Assembly: GCA_027491415.1 (NCBI GenBank)
Contig: JAOZFH010000013.1
Span: forward strand, 1 to 61,089
Length of the DNA stretch: 61,089 nt
Direction of reading: 5' to 3'
DNA from: Thermoproteota archaeon
GTDB lineage: Archaea > Korarchaeota > Korarchaeia > Korarchaeales > Korarchaeaceae
Position numbers and translations under genes: made by a program. Under the pieces are notes generated by a model. It worked only from the letters and a program-made list of their open reading frames with translations. It ran no database searches and was not told the DNA's origin. Of the stretch, positions 8,009 to 16,385 are shown piece after piece (position 1 is the first letter of the stretch; the number at the start of each line of letters is the position of its first letter).

Positions 8009-9126
8009 GCCCGTATCTCATCCCTCCTCACGGTGTACTTCTCCACCTTGTCCTCCAGGACTTCCACCCCAATGCCCGGCCCTCTGGGCACGCTCAGCGT
8101 CCCGTCCCCGTTGAGGGACCAGGGCGGCTCCACCAGGTCCTCCTCGTAGTACCTGTCGCTGGCCGATATGTCAGAGGGCATCGTCACGCCCGGGAGGGAG
8201 GCGGCGGCGACCAAGAACGCCCTGCCTATCCCGGTCTCGAGCAGACCCCCAATCCAGAGGGGTCTCCCGGCGGAGGCAGCCCACAGGTCGTGTATCCTCA
8301 GCGACTCCAGCAGCCCCCCAACCCTGGCGGGCTTGAGGTTCAGTATGAGAGCGGAGTCCAGCTGGAGGGCCTCAACCGCGTCGTCGACGCTCTCCACGCT
8401 CTCGTCAAGGCAGAGGGGGGTCTCGAGGCGCCTTGCCAGCTCGGCGTGAGCCAGCAGGTTCCTGGGTCTCAGGGGCTGCTCGATCATCATGAGGCCCAGG
8501 TCGTCCAGGGCTCTCAGCCTCTCGATGCTGGCGAGCGTGTAGGCGCCGTTCGCATCCACCATTAGCCTCAGTTCGGGATGCGCCTCCCTGACGGCCTGAG
8601 CGGGCTGCCTATCCCACCCAGGCCTTATCTTAAGCTTCACCCGCCTGTAGCCCCTATCGAGGTAGGATTCCACCACCCTGAGGGTCTCCTCTACACCCGG
8701 CTGGATGCCCACGCTGACGCCCACCTGAACCCTCTCCTTGGTACCCCCTATCACATCTCTCAGGGACTTACCTTCTAGCTTGGCCTTCAGATCCCAGAGA
8801 GCGAGCTCCAGACCGGCCCTCGCCATCCTGTGCCCCCTTACCCTAGAGACCCTCTCAAGGAAGTCCTCCGGCCCTTCGATCTCCGAGCCAACGATGGGGG
8901 GGGTCAGGAAGTCCCTCAATACGTGCCACGCCGTGGACACGGTCTCGGGGCTGTACCACGGACCGACGGACACGGGCGCCTCACCCCAGCCCACCTCGCC
9001 GCCCCTCTCCTCCACCCTTATCAGAATCGTGTTCCGCACGTTCTCGACGCCGAAGCTCGTCTCGAAGGGCTCCACTAGTCCCATGGCCACGTGAAATATC
9101 TCAACGCTTCGGACGAGCACGCGCAA
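8005..9126 (-). CDS. menC: Enolase-superfamily N-acylamino acid racemase / o-succinylbenzoate synthase
   Basis: 373 residues, the usual length of the NSAR/OSBS family. The capping domain (about 1-120) includes GWGEAPVSVGPWYSPET. The barrel carries KLKI (catalytic Lys on strand 2), VDANG, MIEQP and CLDES (metal ligands), LKPARVGG (second catalytic Lys) and GGLLETGIGR. The family contains both menaquinone-pathway OSBS and N-succinylamino acid racemases. No other men gene is in the window and the coupled downstream gene is an amidohydrolase, so racemase activity is the better guess, and the symbol should be taken as a family name. The start could be TTG 9126 or GTG 9120; the latter lies about 27 nt after TTATTACG. 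Confidence 0.88.
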   Translation of the reverse strand: MRVLVRSVEIFHVAMGLVEPFETSFGVENVRNTILIRVEERGGEVGWGEAPVSVGPWYSPETVSTAWHVLRDFLTPPIVGSEIEGPEDFLERVSRVRGHRMARAGLELALWDLKAKLEGKSLRDVIGGTKERVQVGVSVGIQPGVEETLRVVESYLDRGYRRVKLKIRPGWDRQPAQAVREAHPELRLMVDANGAYTLASIERLRALDDLGLMMIEQPLRPRNLLAHAELARRLETPLCLDESVESVDDAVEALQLDSALILNLKPARVGGLLESLRIHDLWAASAGRPLWIGGLLETGIGRAFLVAAASLPGVTMPSDISASDRYYEEDLVEPPWSLNGDGTLSVPRGPGIGVEVLEDKVEKYTVRRDEIRA

Positions 9127-9175
9127 CCGCCGGGGGAGCTACGTAATAACCCGATCGCCCCAGTCGGCTGAGGGC

Positions 9176-11338
9176 TCAGGGGGGAGGCGCCCCGGGCTGG
9201 CGAGGTTCACCGACGAGGGCCCAGCCGACATCCTTCAGGGCCGTGGGGTCGTCCACCTCGATCAGCACAGTGCACCCAGGCATCCTAGCCGAGAGTTCCC
9301 TCAGGAACGCCCACAAAACCCTTGAACGCACGTCGGGCGGGGCGAGGGTCAGGTCCACCTGCACGACTATCCTCCCGCCGCCGGCCTCCCAGGCAAGGGA
9401 GAGGGGCTCAACGACCTCCGGGGTCGGGGGGACGTGGATGACGACGTAGTCGGCCGCCCGAAGGGCCGCTCTGAGGTCGCCCGGGCCGACCCTGCCTATC
9501 AGCCCGAGTCCGAACTCCGCGCCCTCGGATCTCACCTCGCTGGCGACGGACTCAACGTCGATGGACCTCAGCGTAGGGACGGTCCCCGATATCCTCACGG
9601 CCCTCACGACCCCCGCCAGCTCTCTGGAGACCAGCTCGGCCAGCTGTGCGACGGTAGGGTCCCTGGCCACCAAGACCACCTCGATCTCCCTGGCGAACCC
9701 GGAGACCTCCCTCGCGAGCCCCTCGGCCGAATGGACTCCGCCGATGGTGAGAGCTGGAGATATGGACAGCTCACTCGGCCTGATCGCCTCGAGGGCGCTC
9801 ACCCACTCCGCCGGATCGGAGTCCGGACGAAGCCTCACCAGCAGCCCAACCCTCAGGGACTCCAGGAGGCTCACGGCCCCAACCGGTGGGGCCGCGTAGA
9901 ACACGACGAACGGATCGATCTCCGCTAAGACGGTCACGTCTCTGCCCCTCGCCTCTCTCGGGAGGTCCCTGCGCAGGGAGACGAAGATGCCGCTCTTTCT
10001 GCCCTCTGCGACGGCCCGGAGCATCTCCTCCGTCCTGACCTCCCTGTACATCCCACCGTCGGTGAGCCTGCCAGAGAGCAGGGTTATGCAGTCGGCCAGG
10101 GGGCCGATGCCCACGTGGACTATCTCCCCCTCGGGCACGTTCTCCTCTATCCACCTGGCCAGCTCCCGCACGCAGGGGTTGGTCACGCTGTACAGCCTCC
10201 AGTTGGGTGGTATCACCTCCTCCATGCCGCCTGTCAGCTCCCTGACGACGGGCGTTGGCCCCCCGGACATGGGCCCCAGCGCGCCTCGTCCGGCGAGGGC
10301 GGGGGCGAACGCCGAGGACATCAGGGCGAACGCGGCCACCACTCCCAAGAGGGCCCTGCGGTCCAGGCGGGGGCGGACCATGTCCACCAGCCATCCGAAT
10401 CCAGCGGCGGCGATGGCGCAGTTGACGGGCGGAGAGTGGAGGAAGTACCTCATACCGTATGTGGGGAGGATCGCCAGGAAGGCGGCGCCGACCCCCAAGA
10501 GGATCCTGCCCCCCGCTCCGGCCCTGTAGGCAGCGTATATTCCCAGGGGCAGGAGGAAGAGCACGAAGAGGTCAACCGTCAAGAACCCCAGCGGGACCTT
10601 CCCGCCAGCCGACATCTTCCCGGCCTGGATCGCCTCGCTGTTGGACAGGACGTGGAGGGCCCAGGGCGTGAAGAGGAGGAGCGATACCCCACCGACCTTC
10701 AGGGCCTCCCTGACGTAGCCGGAGTCCAGCGGCAGGGACAGCAGCCCCCCGAGGATCAGCGAGAGGAGGACGACGTACGGGAGGCCCAAGTGAGAGTAAA
10801 GGAAGGCCGTCATCAGTAGGACCGCCGGGACCGTTTTCTTCCGCCAGAAGAGGTAGATGAGGGGCATGAGGAGGGCCATGATCATGGCCGTCGGGGCGAC
10901 TGTGAGCTGCCAGGTCCAGAACCTCGGGTCGGCCGACAGGAGGCCAGCATACACTGCGCCAACCTCGGGGCCGAACATCTTCCTGACCGCGACCCAGGAG
11001 AGGAGGAGCGACGCCGGATACTGGACGAGGGCTATGACCCTGCCGACAGAGACGAAGTCCAGCCCGGTAAGCGAGTGGGTCCACCAGATGATGACGTGGA
11101 GGAGGGGCGGGTAGAGCTGGGGCCTGCCCACGGGGGCGTACTCGTAGTAGTCCCAGAGGACCACCCTCCCGAAGTCGGAGTACATCTTCCCGATCAGCAG
11201 GTGATAGGGGGTATCGTAGGAGAAGGGAAGCTTGTTCCTGTTGACGAGCAGAAGGGTTGCGTGGAGCGCCACCAGTCCGAGGGGAACGATGTCGAGCGGG
11301 TGGACCCTGGGCCAGAGTTCGAGCTTTGGACGCCTCAC
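9176..11338 (-). CDS. GT-C-like polytopic membrane protein with soluble C-terminal domain
   Basis: 720 residues. Residues 10-350 contain about 10-11 membrane helices. The first external loop contains PFSYDTPYHLLIGKMYSDFG, an acidic loop in the position expected for the active-site loop of GT-C lipid-linked glycosyltransferases (Stt3/PMT-like). A middle domain (370-470) follows. The C-terminal 250 residues form an alternating strand/helix domain (LLVRLRPDSDPAEWVSALEAI to VLIEVDDPTALKDVGWAL) that looks like a TIM-barrel or Rossmann-like fold. I do not recognise a specific family; protein or lipid glycosylation is plausible from the layout. A TATA-like CTCTATATCC lies about 38 nt upstream of the GTG start. 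Confidence 0.6.
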   Translation of the reverse strand: MRRPKLELWPRVHPLDIVPLGLVALHATLLLVNRNKLPFSYDTPYHLLIGKMYSDFGRVVLWDYYEYAPVGRPQLYPPLLHVIIWWTHSLTGLDFVSVGRVIALVQYPASLLLSWVAVRKMFGPEVGAVYAGLLSADPRFWTWQLTVAPTAMIMALLMPLIYLFWRKKTVPAVLLMTAFLYSHLGLPYVVLLSLILGGLLSLPLDSGYVREALKVGGVSLLLFTPWALHVLSNSEAIQAGKMSAGGKVPLGFLTVDLFVLFLLPLGIYAAYRAGAGGRILLGVGAAFLAILPTYGMRYFLHSPPVNCAIAAAGFGWLVDMVRPRLDRRALLGVVAAFALMSSAFAPALAGRGALGPMSGGPTPVVRELTGGMEEVIPPNWRLYSVTNPCVRELARWIEENVPEGEIVHVGIGPLADCITLLSGRLTDGGMYREVRTEEMLRAVAEGRKSGIFVSLRRDLPREARGRDVTVLAEIDPFVVFYAAPPVGAVSLLESLRVGLLVRLRPDSDPAEWVSALEAIRPSELSISPALTIGGVHSAEGLAREVSGFAREIEVVLVARDPTVAQLAELVSRELAGVVRAVRISGTVPTLRSIDVESVASEVRSEGAEFGLGLIGRVGPGDLRAALRAADYVVIHVPPTPEVVEPLSLAWEAGGGRIVVQVDLTLAPPDVRSRVLWAFLRELSARMPGCTVLIEVDDPTALKDVGWALVGEPRQPGAPPP

Positions 11339-11602
11339 GGCTGTCCGCCCCAGAGCTTCGCGGGGTGGCGAGGATATAGAGGATCAGCGTGAAACGGGGC
11401 GGAACGGGTCTGAGGATCGTGCCTCCCATCCCGCTGGAGGATTTCCCCTGGGGCAGTCCGCTCTCCGCGCGTCTCGGGCCGGGTGGTGGATTGGGCTCGC
11501 CTCCCGTGCCGTGCCCATGCCGACAAACCGTCAGGGCCCCCGGGCAGGGAGGGCGACCAGCCCAGTCGCCTGCCCACCGAGCCAAACTCAAGCGGTCTCG
11601 GG
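11339..11602. other. Spacer between VapC and GT-C-like gene
   Basis: 264 bp holding the promoter of the GT-C-like gene (TATA-like element near 11372-11381, minus strand). Open frames here overlap each other without any family signature. I see no gene or RNA. Confidence 0.4.
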
Positions 11603-11974
11603 TTACTCCACCCGCCAGAACTTGAGCCCGTACTTCCTGAGCCTGTCGTAGTGGCGGACGTTTCTCGTGAGGAGGGGGACTCCGTTCGCTATGGCCGTGG
11701 CCCCAATGAGTAGGTCTCTGTCGTCCAGAGAGGCGCCCGACCGCCTGAGGTCTCTCCAGATCTCCGTCGCCTTGGACACCACCCTGTTGTCCAGCGGAAC
11801 CACCTCGAATATCTCCTCGAGCAGCCTCTTCGCCAGGGTGGGATCAGCCTTCCCCCTGACGAACTCGTAGAGGGTCACGATGGAGATCTGGCACAGTGCG
11901 TCGGGGAGCTCCTCCCTCCCCCTGTCCACTTCGATCAGGAAGTCTGTGTCTAGAAGGACCCTCTGAGGCCTAAT
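11603..11974 (-). CDS. vapC: VapC-type PIN-domain toxin, probable AUU start
   Basis: 123 residues when read from ATT at 11974. The PIN acidic residues are all present: LLDTDFLI, TLYEFVRG, LDDRDLLIGATA and the TRNVRHYDRL region. The nearest standard start (GTG 11929) would remove the first catalytic Asp. In this frame no ATG, GTG or TTG occurs between an upstream stop and LLDTD, but a strong GGAGGTGA lies 7 nt before the ATT at 11974. The gene overlaps the antitoxin by 25 bp. The domain call is secure; the start codon is inferred from the ribosome-binding site and motif position. Confidence 0.88.
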   Translation of the reverse strand: MRPQRVLLDTDFLIEVDRGREELPDALCQISIVTLYEFVRGKADPTLAKRLLEEIFEVVPLDNRVVSKATEIWRDLRRSGASLDDRDLLIGATAIANGVPLLTRNVRHYDRLRKYGLKFWRVE

Positions 11975-12162
11975 CTCAGCCTCACCTCCTCGTACTCAGC
12001 GTCCATCGGGATCTGCCTAAGCTTCTTGAGGGCCTCCTCAAGCCTCCTCCTGCGCAGCTCCTCCGCAAGCTCCAGCAGAAACTCGTCCCAGGACTTGTCA
12101 CCCTTCAGCGAGGCAAGCAGCCTTTTGGTCTCCGGCCTGACGCTTATCGTGGTGACCCCCAC
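11950..12162 (-). CDS. vapB: VapB-type antitoxin
   Basis: 70 residues from GTG 12162, which has GGGGGGAGG just upstream. The N-terminus TTISVRPETKRLLASLKG is a ribbon-helix-helix-like DNA-binding segment of archaeal VapB antitoxins, followed by a charged helical tail (KSWDEFLLELAEELRRRRLEEAL) expected to wrap the toxin. It overlaps the PIN toxin gene downstream, the standard order. A TATA box (CCTTAATTAACC, minus strand) lies about 35 nt before the start; the repressor probably binds there. Confidence 0.85.
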   Translation of the reverse strand: MGVTTISVRPETKRLLASLKGDKSWDEFLLELAEELRRRRLEEALKKLRQIPMDAEYEEVRLRLGLRGSF

Positions 12163-12192
12163 GCGGCCTCCCCCCGTGATTCCGGGCACCCG

Positions 12193-12203
12193 GTTAATTA
12201 AGG
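12193..12203 (-). promoter_or_regulatory. TATA box of the vapBC operon
   Basis: The minus strand reads CCTTAATTAACCG with a palindromic TTAATTAA core. Transcription would start near 12170, shortly before GTG 12162. The palindrome is a natural candidate for autoregulation by the antitoxin. Confidence 0.5.
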
Positions 12204-12216
12204 ATTATCATTATCA

Positions 12217-14313
12217 TTACCAATTTTCGATATATCTATTAATAATCAACCGACGACCTGGCCGCTCTGAGCGAGTTAGCCTCACCAGGGCCCTGAACGG
12301 CCTGGCCGCCCTGTCGAGCCACGCGAGGTACCTCTCCACCGAGTAGCCCCCGGGGCCCAGGTCGACCGGGTAGGGGGTCCTGGCCTCCACGTACCTGACG
12401 GCCCCCGCCGACCCCGTTTCGGGTCTGAGCCCCCGAGCCGCCACGACGTGGGACGGGGATCTCTCATACCCTCTTGGATCTCTGGACAGCCTCCTCTCCA
12501 CGACGAGGTCGGCGAGGTCCACCTCGCCCCGAGCCAGCCTCTGGGCCCAGGCTCCGAAGACTTCGACGGCCCTGATCGACGCCCCCTCGAGTTCCCCGGG
12601 TGACTCGGCCCGCTCCAGCTCGGACAGGGCCTCCATCGCCGCCTTCCGAACCACCTGCGGCGCGTCCCTCCTGGCGAACTCCAGCCCCTTCACCTTGAAC
12701 GCGCCCCACTCAGTCTCTCCAGACAGAAGCCTCCCCAGGTACTTGGAGGGCACCCCCTCGCCCGTCGTGACGCCCGAGAAGAAGGCGACCCACTCGTACT
12801 CGGCCTCCACCTTCAGACCGTATCCGGTCTCCCGCTCCACGATGCGAACGAGCTCTTCGACGCTGCCGGCCTCGGGGGTGGGCTGGACGAACAGGGAGTC
12901 AACCAACACGTGGAGCACCCTGTAGCCAGCCCCCTCGGCGGCCCTGACGGCCCTCCTGGCGACGTCCCTCGCCAGGGCGGTGACGCACTCGTAGGCCTCT
13001 ATGCTCCCGAACCTGGCGTTCCTGTACCCCAGGTAGCCGAAGCACGCCACGAGCACCCACTTGACCGCAGCCTGGGCGGACTCATACCTCTCGGCGTCCG
13101 CACCCCCGAGCCGGGCCAGCTCCCTCAGCCTGGCCCTCCTATCCACGAGCCTCCCGACGGCCTCTGAGACGAGCCCCCTCCTGTCGAGGCATATCAAGTG
13201 GCCGACCTCCGGGACCTCCCTGCGGGGGCCGGGGCACGAGGGGTCGTTCACCGTCTCGGGGCTCACGTTCTCCCTGGCGATTATGGAGGGGTAGAGTGAG
13301 TTGAAGTCGAGCTGGTAGACGTCCCAGTAGACCCCGGGCCTGGGGGTGAGCACGAGCCCGCCCCTGTCGGCGGCCAGCAGCCGGGAGGGGCTCTTCCAAG
13401 ACTCAACGAACCTCCTCGCCTCCGGTATCAGGTACCTCCTGCGGAGGGCCTCGAAGGCCTCCGCACTGGTGAGCACCTGGCCGATGGTGGCGTCGACCAC
13501 CCGGCTCAGCGGGAGGGCGGAGAGGCGGGACCACTCCACGGCCCCCCAGAGGCCGATCCCCAGGGGAGGGGGCCTGCGCAGGACGACCGCGCCGGCGGCC
13601 TCCGGCCCCCCGGCCACCCCCGGGACCCTCAGGGCCAGCTCGGCCCAGCCCGGCGAGTCGAACGCGACCACGTGTGGGAGGAGCGACTTTATGGCGTCCG
13701 CCAGCTCTCCGGACCTGGCCCTCTCCACCGATAGCTCGATCGGCTCCCCCTGGGGAGGGGAGAGCCTGACCCGATCCACGGTCTCCCAAGAGGGAGCGTT
13801 CGGCGCGCCGGCCCACCCCAGGAAGGACACCCTCACGGCCCTGAGCTCAGGGACCTCGTATGGGACGGAGCCGGGGTCCTCCAGGGGCCTCACCTCCCCG
13901 CCCCTCACCTCGACCCAGGAGCACGCCGTCGCCCCCCTGGCCCGTATCGCCCTCTGGATCAGGGAGGGGAACCTGTTCCACGCCTCCGCCAGGCCCAGCT
14001 CTTGAGCCCTCCTCAGTATCAGGCGGGCCTCCCTCGGCCCGCAGTCCACGACTAGGACGTCGGCCTCCTCCCTGTACCTCGGGGGCAGGAGCCACCGCTC
14101 CACTTCGACCGAGAGGACGCCCTCTAGCTCGGACAGGGAGTCCGCCAGCCTCTCGAGGCCGACGGACCTCGGCGTGAGGTAGAGCCTCTCCCTAGCCGGC
14201 ACCTCCGCCATGGACGGGTCGCCGGACTCGCCCAGGAGGGTCAGCCTCAGCGACTCCCCGTCCACCCGGGCATCCAGGAGCCAGCCCCTCAAGCCTGGCG
14301 CGACGGCCCCCAA
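12217..14313 (-). CDS. Family B DNA polymerase, PolB2 type with altered active sites
   Basis: 698 residues. Polymerase motif A is intact (DFNSLYPSII, about residue 334). Motif B (about 420) is KWVLVACFGYLGYRNARFG; the usual Asn of the KxxxNSxYG motif is replaced. Motif C (about 471) reads HVLVDSLFV, where the canonical YGDTDS has lost its first Asp but kept the second, metal-binding one. The N-terminal exonuclease region lacks a clear ExoI DxE, so proofreading is probably absent. These substitutions match the archaeal PolB2 (Dpo2) group, whose members show weak or specialised synthesis. It begins with TTG and stands alone; there is no operon partner. Confidence 0.82.
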   Translation of the reverse strand: MGAVAPGLRGWLLDARVDGESLRLTLLGESGDPSMAEVPARERLYLTPRSVGLERLADSLSELEGVLSVEVERWLLPPRYREEADVLVVDCGPREARLILRRAQELGLAEAWNRFPSLIQRAIRARGATACSWVEVRGGEVRPLEDPGSVPYEVPELRAVRVSFLGWAGAPNAPSWETVDRVRLSPPQGEPIELSVERARSGELADAIKSLLPHVVAFDSPGWAELALRVPGVAGGPEAAGAVVLRRPPPLGIGLWGAVEWSRLSALPLSRVVDATIGQVLTSAEAFEALRRRYLIPEARRFVESWKSPSRLLAADRGGLVLTPRPGVYWDVYQLDFNSLYPSIIARENVSPETVNDPSCPGPRREVPEVGHLICLDRRGLVSEAVGRLVDRRARLRELARLGGADAERYESAQAAVKWVLVACFGYLGYRNARFGSIEAYECVTALARDVARRAVRAAEGAGYRVLHVLVDSLFVQPTPEAGSVEELVRIVERETGYGLKVEAEYEWVAFFSGVTTGEGVPSKYLGRLLSGETEWGAFKVKGLEFARRDAPQVVRKAAMEALSELERAESPGELEGASIRAVEVFGAWAQRLARGEVDLADLVVERRLSRDPRGYERSPSHVVAARGLRPETGSAGAVRYVEARTPYPVDLGPGGYSVERYLAWLDRAARPFRALVRLTRSERPGRRLIINRYIENW

Positions 14314-14519
14314 GAGAAGATTAGGAAATCGGGCCCTGAGATCCCGGGCTGGTTCCGGCGAAAGTTTCCGGCGAGGCCGATGGACTCTGGGGGTTCCCTC
14401 TTGACGGACTTCCAGTCGGATAGATCCGAACGCAGGTCAATCTCGACGATGTCGAACACGTCGTCAGGTGTAGGGCTCGAAGGGGGATCTCTTCACACCC
14501 CTCACCTCAGACGCGAGAT

Positions 14520-14943
14520 TTACCCTCCCCCGGGGTCTTTCCCGACCCTCCTGCCGCTGGCCAAGAGCTCCACGGTCCTCTCTGCCCAGGAGACGAAGCT
14601 CTTCGCCCGCTCAACGAGCTCAGCCACCTCTTCTCTCGATACGGTGAAGATCGGGGCGTAGCCCCTCCTCCCTCGCCTGCCTGAGCAGGTTCAGGGTTCG
14701 GCCCAGCTCGCGATCCCCGAGCCCCTCGCGTATCACCCTCAGGCCGAACTTGTAGGCCACGCCCTCGTGGGTCCTGACGTGTGAACCCAGCATCAAGAGG
14801 ACCGCCCTCGCCGAGTTGAACGCGGCGTAGTACGCCCTGCTCACCGCGTCCGAGAGAAAGCCAGACCTGAGAAGGTGATCCGCGCTCCTCAGCTTCTCCC
14901 TGGAGAGCTCGAGGAGGATCCTCGCCTCGGTCAGCTGGTCCAT
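14520..14943 (-). pseudogene. HEPN-domain protein, frameshifted
   Basis: The first 92 residues (MDQLTEARILLELSREKL, AYYAAFNSARAVLLMLGSH, RTHEGVAYKFGLRVI) are a typical HEPN domain. The frame then ends early at 14620. One base later the reading continues as GYAPIFTVSREEVAELVERA and KSFVSWAERTVELL, the expected HEPN C-terminal helix, to a TAA at 14520. The total is 3n+1, so one extra base lies in the G-rich stretch at about 14661-14675. Its first codon overlaps the MNT gene by 13 bp, the usual arrangement. It is either decayed or affected by a consensus error. Confidence 0.75.
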
Positions 14944-15251
14944 ATCACCACGCCCTCCTCCCTGGCCCTCTTGATAACCTCCCAGCGGGCCTCTGAGTAC
15001 TCCCTCTCCAACACCACGAGCACGGTCACCGGCACCCAGGTGTCCGCGTAGACATCCGCCGCCTCGGACGCCTCCACTCGGGCCCTGGGTAGGAGGTCGT
15101 CCTCCACGACCAGCATCAGGTCGAGGTCGCTCTCCGGCCCAGCGTCCCCCCTGGCCGCGCTGCCGAACAGCACGAGCCTCAGCGCCCCCGGAACCCTGGA
15201 GAGCCTTTAGGAGGCCTTCTCTAGTGCCAACCTCCCCCGCAGGAGAAACAT
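14931..15251 (-). pseudogene. MNT-type nucleotidyltransferase with in-frame TAA
   Basis: The core LFGSAARGDAGPESDLDLMLVVE has the GSx9DxD nucleotidyltransferase motif. The promoter-matched ATG at 15251 (27 nt after CTTTTTAA on the minus strand) reads 14 codons, hits TAA at 15207-15209, then continues in the same frame as RLSRVPGALRLVLFGSAARG. A restart at GTG 15173 would begin one residue before the catalytic loop, removing the N-terminal helix. One nonsense change therefore separates promoter and start from the domain. With the frameshifted HEPN gene downstream, this toxin-antitoxin pair looks inactivated. Confidence 0.7.
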
Positions 15252-15275
15252 CCGTCGGCTTGACCCGCCGTCCGG

Positions 15276-15283
15276 TTAAAAAG
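15276..15283 (-). promoter_or_regulatory. TATA box of the MNT/HEPN pair
   Basis: CTTTTTAA on the minus strand, 27 nt before the ATG at 15251. It marks the original start of the nucleotidyltransferase gene now interrupted by TAA. Confidence 0.5.
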
Positions 15284-15360
15284 TCCCCGCGGGATCGCCG
15301 CGTCGGCGAGGCCCCGGGCCCGAAACTTTCCCCACAGGATACCGGTGACCCCTGACCCCG

Positions 15361-15369
15361 GTTTACTTT
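15361..15369 (+). promoter_or_regulatory. TATA box for the RecA-like gene
   Basis: GTTTACTTT would place the transcript start near 15390, a few bases before ATG 15396, which has GTTGGGGGG directly upstream. Confidence 0.45.
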
Positions 15370-15395
15370 TCTCGCGTCCCCCGGGAGTTGGGGGG

Positions 15396-16097
15396 ATGCT
15401 CCCCCTCGCCTCAGCCGGCGGGCGCGCCGGGGTGATCGTGAGGACGGGCGTGGAGGGACTCGACAGGCTGCTCGGCGGGGGGATCGAGGAGCGCTCGCTG
15501 ACCGAGTTCTACTCCCCCAGCGTCAGGATCGTCGGCCTGCTCTACCACAGGATAGCGGTGCTGGCCTCGGCCAAGGGGAGGACGCTGGCGGTCCACGTGC
15601 AGGACTTCGGCGGCCTGGACCCCTACATGCTCAGGTCCATGGCCAGGAGGATCGGCGCGGACTGGCGGACGGTGGAGGAGAACCTCATGGTGGCCCGGGC
15701 GTTCAAGCTCGAGGACGCCCTCGACCTGCTCTCAAGGGCGTCCCGAGAGGAGTCGGAGTTCGCCCTGGTCTTCGACCCCTACCTGCACGTGGACTGGCGG
15801 GAGGCCTGGACGGCCACGCGCTTGACCCAGGCGCTCAGGGAGCTGGCCGCGGACAGGACCGTGGTCTCGTTTAACAGGTGCTCCCTCGACGGGCGGGGGT
15901 GGTCGCCCCTGGGCGGAACCTACCACGCCCACTCGATCCACGCCGTCGTGAGGCTGGACCCGCGCCCCAGGGGGCTGGTGAGGGCCACGCTGGTCAAGCA
16001 CCCGTCCAGGCCCCAGGCCTCGGAGTGGCTGACCGTAGGGGAGCTGGGGGGCGCGTCGCCTTGGGAAGGTCTGCCCCGACTCTCAGAGTGGCTGTGA
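15396..16097 (+). CDS. RecA/RadA-superfamily protein lacking a Walker A motif
   Basis: 233 residues. The opening IVRTGVEGLDRLLGGGIEERSLTEFYSP is the hallmark entry of RadA/RadB/KaiC ATPases (a GLDxLLGGGI turn followed by the first strand). Where the P-loop GxxGSGKT should follow, the sequence is EFYSPSVRIVGLL. A Walker B-like strand FALVFDPYL and later strands TVVSFNRC and HAVVRLD are retained. It is therefore likely an inactive ATPase paralogue acting as a regulator or scaffold, like other archaeal RadA paralogues. The stop overlaps the next gene start by 4 bp. Confidence 0.7.
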   Translation: MLPLASAGGRAGVIVRTGVEGLDRLLGGGIEERSLTEFYSPSVRIVGLLYHRIAVLASAKGRTLAVHVQDFGGLDPYMLRSMARRIGADWRTVEENLMVARAFKLEDALDLLSRASREESEFALVFDPYLHVDWREAWTATRLTQALRELAADRTVVSFNRCSLDGRGWSPLGGTYHAHSIHAVVRLDPRPRGLVRATLVKHPSRPQASEWLTVGELGGASPWEGLPRLSEWL

Positions 16098-16351
16098 GGA
16101 GGGAGCTGGAGAGGCTCCGGAGGGTTGCGAGGGCGGAGCGCGACCCCAGGATTAGGAGGGAACTCGAGAGGCTGCTGGAGGGTGGGGAGATCCTGCTGGA
16201 CGCCTTCGGCTCGGGCCCCGAGTTCCCCACGGACGCCTGGGAGGTCGCCTTGCTCGGGGTCATCGTGGGCCTGGCCCTGAGGGTGGCCGAGCTGGAGCGG
16301 GCCGCCGAGTGGCGGGGCTCGGAGAGGGCATCGCCGGACTCGGGCGGTTAA
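16094..16351 (+). CDS. Small helical protein coupled to the RecA-like gene
   Basis: 85 residues, all helical: a charged segment rich in Arg/Glu (RRELERLRRVARAERDPRIRR) and a hydrophobic helix WEVALLGVIVGLALRVAELE. GTG at 16094 overlaps the preceding stop (GTGA); GTG 16088 is a possible alternative. No family is recognised. Coupling suggests a partner of the RecA-like protein. Confidence 0.55.
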   Translation: MRRELERLRRVARAERDPRIRRELERLLEGGEILLDAFGSGPEFPTDAWEVALLGVIVGLALRVAELERAAEWRGSERASPDSGG

Positions 16352-16385
16352 TAAGGTTCGGCCATAGGAGGGGGCAGGTGGTGCG

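Noticed and set aside
9176-9900. Separate soluble gene downstream of the GT-C-like protein
   Set aside because: The frame is continuous with the membrane domain and no start signal lies between them, so I treat it as one 720-residue protein.
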